Shown here: in pieces, positions 57,760 through 64,000 of the stretch | Position numbering within the stretch: position 1 is the stretch's first letter | How the letters are laid out: each line of letters opens with the position of its first letter | Assembly: GCA_015680685.1 (NCBI GenBank) | Contig: MNCI01015527.1 | Coordinates: forward strand, 156,335 to 220,334 | Source: Gnetum montanum | Taxonomy: Eukaryota > Streptophyta > Gnetopsida > Gnetales > Gnetaceae | Length of the DNA stretch: 64,000 bases | Direction of reading: 5' to 3' | Notes under the pieces: model-generated | Seen by the model: only the letters and a program-made list of their open reading frames with translations | Databases searched by the model: none | What the model was told of the DNA's origin: nothing | Made by a program: the position numbers and the translations under genes

Positions 57760-60200
57760 GAATAATCTCACATTGAAGAGGTGATGGAAACATAAAGAAT
57801 AAAAATAAACAAATTTTCTACATTAATAAATTAAGTAAGAACTTGTTTGGTTAAGAACCATCTAACTACAAATCACAATTTCAAGCAAACTTTGATGGCA
57901 ACTAAGCCACACTAATTACCATAAAGATGAAACTCTAGTAATTAGTGTTACTCTATCACCATCAAAGTCCACACCAACTCTATAAACATAGTGATGGAGC
58001 ATAACCAGACCAAGCTCTAATTTGATTCATTGTTTCATGATCTCAACTATAAATAATGATTTCTAGAAAGATGAATCATTTTAGTCATTGGTGTATAATC
58101 TCAACTCTAAACAATGATGTCTAGAAAGATGAAGATGTAATGTCCATCACCTATCACCTAAGTCTCATTTCATTTATCATATTTTACATATTTTAATTAA
58201 ATTAATTATTAAAACACACATTTAGATTATATCTATATATGATTCATAAATATTTAACAATAAGAAATATCTTGAAAAACATTCTCTAAAACCATTAAAT
58301 GTACATAATCTTCATATGTAAATAATAGGTGAGGACAAAGTATAGAATATAAATGAATGCCTTCTTTGCATTGATAAATTGAATAAAAACTTGTTTAGTT
58401 AAGAACCATCTAACAATGGATAAAAATTTGAAGTGAACTTTGGTGGTGACTCAACCCACTAATTATTAAAGAGATCAAGCTTTAGTAATTGGTATTACTT
58501 AATCACCATCAAAGTCTATCCAAATTCTATAGACATAGTGATGGATCATCATATTACCAAGCTCTTATTTTATAATGTAGGAATCATCCAAATCCAAACT
58601 GACTATGTGTGAATAGAAGTGAATCTCATAGGCATCATCCAAGTATAAATTGACTATGTGTAAATAGAAGTGAGTTTGATAGAAATTATCCAAATCCAAA
58701 CTAACTATGTGTGAATAGAAGTAAATCTTATAGAAATAATTATTTCATAACATAGGAATAATCTCACATTGAAAGCATCATGCCAAAATAAATAATATAA
58801 ATAAGTAACTTTTGTACACCGATAAATTGAATAAGAACTTGTTTGGCTAAAAACCATCTAACTATGGATCAAGATTTGCAATAGATTTTGATGGAGATAA
58901 AGATACACTAATTACTAAAGCTTGAACTCTAGTAACTGGTGTTACTTAGTCTTAATCAAAATCTACCCCAAATCTATAGACATAGTAATGGATAACAACC
59001 AAACTAAGATCTTATGTTTTTACCATTGAAAAAACAATCTCTAGTAAGATGGAGACACAATGTCCATCACTCATCTCAAATCTAATAGAAATAATTCCAT
59101 AACATAGCCATAACCCCACATTGAGAAGGCCATATAAATGTATAACTTTTCTATATTGATTAATTGAATTATAACTTTTTTGATTAAGAACCATCTAACT
59201 ATGAATCATGATTTGTTGTGGATTTCAATGGTGATTCAACAAAACTAATTACTAAATCTTAAGCTATAATCATTGTTTTCACTCAATCCCCATCGAAATC
59301 TACCCCAACTCTATAGACATAGTAATGGAGAAAAACCAAACCAAGCTTTTATTTTTTTATTATTAAAAGAAAAATGATCTCTAGTAACATGGAGACATAA
59401 TGGACATCACCCATATCAAATCTGATAGAAATAATTCCATAGCATAGGAATAATCCCATATTAAAAAGATCATGACAAACCAAATAATATAAATGAATAC
59501 TTTTCTACATAGATAACTTGAATGAGAAATTTTTTGGTTAAGAACTATCCAACAATGAATCAAGATTTACAACATATTTTGATGAATATTTACAACATAT
59601 TTTGATGAAGATTTACAACATATTTTGATGGGGATAGAGACACACTAATTACTAAAGATTGAACTCTAGTAATTGATGTTACTAAGTCCCCAATAAAATC
59701 TACCCCAACTCTATCAAAAAAGTAACAAAAAACAACCAAATTAAGCTCTCATTTTTTTACAATTGGAAAAATGACTGATAGAAATAATTTCATAATGTAG
59801 GCATAATCCCACAATGAAAAGGCCATGACATAGTAAAGAATATAAATGAATGACTTTTCTCCATAGATAAATTTGAATGATAGCTTATTTGGTTAATAAC
59901 CATCTAACTCTAGATCATGATTTATGGTAGATTTTGATGGTGATTCAACCATACTAATTACTAAGACTTATGCTCTAGTAATTATTGTTACTCAATCATC
60001 ATCAAAATATACCCCAACTCTATAAACATAGTAATGAAGAACAACCAAACCAATCTTTCATTTTTTATAACTACAATAATTGAAATGAATCTCTTATTTT
60101 ATTAGAATTGAAACGATGATCTCTAGTAGGATGTAGACATAATGATCATCTTCCATTGTCTAGGTCTCATTTTATTTATCATATATTACATATTTTAATT
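57760..60200. repeat. About 350-bp tandem repeat, six copies, each with a conserved hairpin
   Basis: 'ttggttaagaaccatctaac' and variants occur at about 57849, 58393, 58839, 59178, 59532 and 59886. The last three spacings are 340-355 bp and the first two are longer. Each copy then has an inverted repeat of about 80 bp whose arms read 'ttttgatggtgatt' and 'aatcaccatcaaaa' or covarying versions, then 'accccaactctata-acatagta'. Hairpins: 57888-57968, 58436-58515, 58883-58964, 59221-59300, 59622-59699 and 59931-60008. Confidence 0.85.
59562..59632. repeat. 23-bp triplication
   Basis: 'atttacaacatattttgatg' occurs three times in a row inside the fifth copy of the 350-bp repeat, adding about 46 bp next to its hairpin arm. 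Confidence 0.85.
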
Positions 60201-61079
60201 TAATTATTCTTTGACACCTAACATACCTACCATCAATGTTCTTAATAAATGCTAAATATTTTTCCAACAAAACAACAAGGAAGAAAAGCAAATATATCAA
60301 GAATTCAAAAAGAAAGAAGCATTACATTTCACAGAAGATAGAAACAGCATTATAGGAAATCATATCTTGACGATGTGTAGGTTTGCTTGAAGATAGTGAC
60401 AACATATAGGAAAAACATATCCAAAAATATCATGTATTTTTCTAGTCCTTTTCTTCTTTTCAACCTCAAACACCATCCAGAAAACTATTTGTTTTCTATA
60501 TAATTGACTCACTTATTTCCTTACAAATTTTTATGTTTCAGAATTTAGGAATTGTAAAAGCATCATAGTTCATAGAAGAATATTCCATATTCTTGTCATC
60601 ATCAATAGAGATAAAAAGAAGTTCCAAGTACTATTTTTATTACAAGTCATTTTTGAGTAACCTTCTTATTGTGTGTATGTAGACTATCATTAGTTTTTCC
60701 TTCGTATTACAACTATTATCACTAGAACATTTGAATATACTATCCATATTTTTTTTCTTTTTATATTTTCATTTACATTTATCTAAGATTTTATTTGTTC
60801 GGTAAATTCATTCACCAAATTAGTTCTAATTATATTTCTACGTAAATTATCCTATGAGTATGTCTATTTTAATATTGCAACATATACTAATTCTATTTCC
60901 ACACAAATTTTTATGTATTGTTATAAAAAAGAACATTATTTTAAAAAAGCATTTTCAAAAATATCTTTACTCTAGGAAATAGCTCTCTACAATTTTAATT
61001 ATCTAGATATTTCAAACAATCATAAAAAATAGTCATCTATACATGTTAAATTTTAGTAATATTAAAATAAAAGTCTAAA
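60201..61079. other. AT-rich spacer, no recognisable feature
   Basis: No coding character, no repeat seen. Confidence 0.5.
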
Positions 61080-62035
61080 ATATTAGTACAAAATACATTG
61101 AGGTCTTTTTGGGCATGCAACCCCTCATAATTATACATAAAATAGCAAGTTTCTTCATCATGCAACCTCTCATAATTATATAGAAAACTTTGGGTTTCTC
61201 AAACATGAAACCTATCATAATTATGATAAAAACAATATGTTGCTTAGTTGTGCAACCCACAAATATTTGTCTAAAATATCATCTTCATTTCATTTACAGC
61301 CTATCAATATTTGTCCAAAAGAAAGAGGTTTCTTGGATGAGAAACCTTTTAGAATGCTACTAAAAACGTATGGTTAGTTGGACATGCAACCTTTTATAAA
61401 TTTAGCAAAAATACTAGGTTACTTAGACATGCAACATTTCATAATTGTGATAAAATATAAGGTTTCTTGGTAGTGAATCCTATTCGTATTTACCTAAGAT
61501 ATAGGATCTTTATTCCATTTACATCCTATCGATATTTATCCAAAAATAATATGTTGCTCAAACATGCAACCTTGAGGAATGCTACTAAAAAACATAAGGT
61601 TGCTTGAATGTAAGACCTCTCAGTACTGTACTAAAAACACTTGGTTACTGGGGTGTGCAACCTCTTAGAATTATGATAAAAATAATACATGTATTACTTG
61701 TGTAGCCTACCAGGATTTTTCTAAAACATATGTTCCTCATTGCACTTACAACCTATGAATATTTGTCCAAAAAGAAGAGGTTGCTCAAGCCTACATCCTC
61801 CTAGAATTGTAGCAATAACACTATGTTTCTCTAGCATGAAGCCTATTATAATGCTACTAAAAATAACATATTGATTGTTTTTGAATCCTACCTAGATTTG
61901 TCTAAAATACATAGTCTTCATTACAACTACAACCTATCAATATTTGTCCAAAAACAAGAGGTTTCTTGACCTTTCGACCTCTTAGAATGGTATTAAAAAT
62001 ATAAGGATTCTCAAATGTGAAACATCTTAGTGTTG
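61080..62035. repeat. Hairpin minisatellite: 45-bp monomers in a roughly 225-bp higher-order unit
   Basis: Monomers of about 45 bp contain 'ggttgcttg-acatgcaacct', itself an inverted repeat (AGGTTGC ... GCAACCT), plus 'ctcataattat-ataaaa'. A distinctive monomer with 'caatatttgtccaaaa' recurs at about 61307, 61533, 61757 and 61939 (spacings 226, 224, 182), showing a higher-order unit of five monomers. Copies are strongly diverged. Confidence 0.75.
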
Positions 62036-62483
62036 GCACATTTGGCCATTTCATGGAACAGCAAAAGTAGAGGCTGGCAAAAGGAAATATTTGAAACAGA
62101 TGCATAAACAATCAATCTGTTTTAAAATCATTGGAAAATATGAATAATGTTGGAATTGTATAGGATTTCAATTCCATCATACAAGATCAAAATGTAACTT
62201 TTTATTGATCTACGGTGGTGCACATGGTAAGCTTCGCATGGAATTTAAATTCTGGAAAATCCTGAGGCTTTGGCAGTCAGATGGGAGTGTATGAAGTCTT
62301 GAATATTTGGGTTAAAGCCCATCAATACCTAGGACATTTCTGTAATGGAAGGAGCAGAGTGAAATTAATTTCAAAAAACATATACATGTACTTTAACTGT
62401 TAAAGATTTGCTCATGTCCGATACTGCAACTGCAACTGTTCACATCACAATTAGTATCGGTTGCGAAATTTGGGTTTTAGTAA
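62036..62483. other. Transition into CpG-retaining sequence
   Basis: AT-rich to about 62400, then base composition changes. No coding frame found. Confidence 0.4.
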
Positions 62484-62816
62484 CCTTCGAGCACAAAACC
62501 TCAGTCGTGGCCTACACTTTTCTCTGCCACATCCTACTCGCCAACTACTTCCTCTTATGTTTCTCATGTTGTTGCTTTACCGGTTTCGCCTGTTCCTTGT
62601 CGTTGGAGAGGTGCTGTTAAGAATCTTCTGGAGCTTTTGCGAAAAATAAGAGCCTCGGCACGTTGTTGTAAATCGGTGAAAATTGACCCCTTGCAAAAGC
62701 TTCTCGAAAGTTCCAGTGGAATACACTATTCTCCTGCAGAAGCTTCATTTTATGTAAGGGATGCAGTGGCTTTGCACGTGAAAATTTGTATGAACATATT
62801 AGAATTAGAGGATTGA
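62484..62816 (+). pseudogene. 110-codon open frame, Ser/Pro-rich start, unknown protein
   Basis: The frame is open from after TAA (62481) to TGA (62814) but has no usable early ATG, so it is either an internal exon or a 5'-damaged copy. It reads PSSTKPQSWPTLFSATSYSP, rich in Ser and Thr like an organelle transit peptide, and then WRGAVKNLLELLRKIRASAR, LQKLLESSSGIHYSPAEASF and YVRDAVALHVKICMNILELE. Codon use and many CpGs (tcg, gcg, cgt) differ from everything else in the window. I do not recognise the family. It might be a processed pseudogene or a fragment of a real host gene. Confidence 0.4.
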
Positions 62817-63560
62817 TGTCTGGAGAGAAAGTATTGGCCCCTCTGTGGTAACGTTAGATCTGTACCTAGCCTTAGTTTCAGCAAATAAAATGAACGCTCA
62901 GCTTGGATAGTATTGCAGAAGTTATTAGCCCCAGGCCAGAGCAAAGTTACGATGATTTTGTGTGTGCACAAATAGAGACAACGCAGGCAAAATCAGTGGC
63001 CAAATGTGAAGCCAATCTGCAGCAAAGACAAATAAATGGGCATTTCCTGCACATAGTAGTATCTTGATGGTAATCCTTTCAATGGTGGGCAATCTACAAT
63101 CTCCTGAAGTGCCAAATGTTTTTTGAAATTGTAGACAGTTGAAGGCAGTTGCTGTAAATTCTAGCAACCGCGTCTAAGTGGGTATCTCAATTGCTGAAGG
63201 TTCTTTAGATTCGAAAAGTTGTTACAGACAGCCAACACAAGTCCTACCACTTTGCTACAGCTCGGCAACATGCTCAATAGCAATGTCAACCCAAAAAAAA
63301 TAGCGAAAATTCATGGCCTGCATTAAGCCCTAGCAATACCACCGTTACCGACGAATCCGAAAGAACGCAACCGTGAACCATCACTGAGGATTTACAGGAA
63401 GATGTGGCAGCTACCACTGAACCATGCTCATAAGTAGTTCCAACTGCTGTGGGAGGTGCAACTTGCATGACGAGTTCAGCGGAGGTGTGGCCGCGTGTTG
63501 CATAAGCTTGTTGAGCAAAATCAGTAGCTGGCCAAACAACAAAGTGCCTCCTCCATAAAT
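62817..63560. other. CpG-retaining, GC-richer sequence, possibly decayed coding
   Basis: Continuation of 62484-62816 in composition. In the same frame a stretch near 63060-63300 reads YLDGNPFNGG, SAKCFLKL, SGYLNC and LLQLGNMLN between stops, loosely like leucine-rich repeats, but this is too weak to call. Minus-strand open frames (62925-63167 and 63286-63468) are equally unproven. Confidence 0.3.
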
Positions 63561-63900
63561 ATTTCTAAGGTTCTCACTTTAAGACATATTTTCATGTTTT
63601 AAAAAAATAATAATAATAATAAACTCATCGGTTGTTCCCCCGATCCATTTACGTTCTGTTACATCCATTGGTAAAGTTCTAAACATGGAGGTCTCTTCTT
63701 GTAAAAATGAAACATTTCTATGGCCTTGTGACTTAACTAGAGGTAAACATTGGATGCAAACATTGTATACCCCTATGAATTCCTAAGGAAATTATAAGAA
63801 AAAAAAAGAAAAAGGGAGAACTTGTTGAATATTTGTCAAATATCCTACACTTGTCAATTGTAGCTTATCGGTGGTTACAACCACCCAAGATTTTTTGTAA
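63561..63900. other. AT-rich sequence with (AAT)n run
   Basis: An ATA/AAT trinucleotide run lies at 63607-63622. No coding character. A small hairpin (GGTGGTT-ACA-AACCACC) lies near 63870. Confidence 0.5.
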
Positions 63901-63971
63901 CTTACCTAACTTGTTGGGCAAGTAATCTCCTAACTTGTTGGCCAAGTTACTTGGGAGAGAAGTTAGGTAAG
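63901..63971. repeat. Nested inverted repeat, 12-bp perfect outer arms
   Basis: CTTACCTAACTT (63901-63912) and AAGTTAGGTAAG (63960-63971) are exact reverse complements. Inside lie CAAGTAA and TTACTTG, also reverse complements, and a direct repeat of CTAACTTGTTGG. It could be a transposon terminus or a folded RNA element. Confidence 0.75.
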
Positions 63972-64000
63972 ATATTTTTGAAGATGTAACTACCTTTGAA

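Noticed and set aside
62750-63468. Minus-strand open frames of 60-80 codons in the CpG-rich block
   Set aside because: Short, in different frames, no recognisable motif; more likely shadows of GC-richer sequence.

Overview
The window looks like heterochromatic or intergenic DNA from a plant with a large, slowly purged genome. A gymnosperm such as a conifer is my best guess, from style only: AT-rich, CpG-poor sequence, very old LTR retrotransposons still recognisable after heavy decay, long LTRs, and satellites between them. I found no intact protein-coding gene, no tRNA or rRNA gene and no bacterial gene organisation.

Layout. 1-1.4 kb: plus-strand relic A, a spliced gene with a proline-rich tail. 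2.05-6.7 kb: minus-strand gag-protease remains of a Ty3/gypsy element with an upstream ORF and degenerate tandem repeats. 7.6-19.6 kb: plus-strand chromovirus-like element E1 with 3.7-3.8 kb LTRs; its left LTR holds a huge (TG)n tract. Its right LTR is followed by a primer binding site and a possible gag start, so it may be an LTR shared by two tandem copies. 21.6-34.7 kb: minus-strand Athila-like element E2 with 0.7-0.85 kb LTRs, tRNA-Asp-type PBS, gag, PR, RT, RH, INT and an extra ORF after pol. 35.9-45.8 kb: minus-strand chromovirus E3 with about 0.48 kb LTRs, iMet-type PBS and a chromodomain. E3 carries an antisense spliced-gene relic (relic B) and minisatellites between gag and PBS.

The sequence flanking E2 and E3 (20.6-21.6, 34.7-35.9 and 45.8-48.0 kb) has minus-strand coding character throughout. 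I read it as one older relic (relic C) cut into three by the two insertions. 48.3-51.5 kb is a dimeric satellite, interrupted at 50.0 kb by a young, CpG-rich LTR that ends at an assembly gap. 51.5-52.4 kb is a 360-bp tandem repeat. 54.0-55.0 kb is a probable solo LTR. 57.0-60.2 kb holds tandem repeats whose units contain a hairpin with covarying arms. 61.1-62.0 kb is a minisatellite of short hairpins. 62.4-63.6 kb is CpG-retaining sequence with a 110-codon open frame.

Nothing here appears to act together as a pathway; the window is a record of nested insertion and decay. Most in-frame stops in the best-read relic are TAG, as expected from methylcytosine deamination at CAG and at the opposite strand of TGG. 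Three single N bases (27774, 34155, 50313) mark assembly joins, and two of them sit at suspicious structures.
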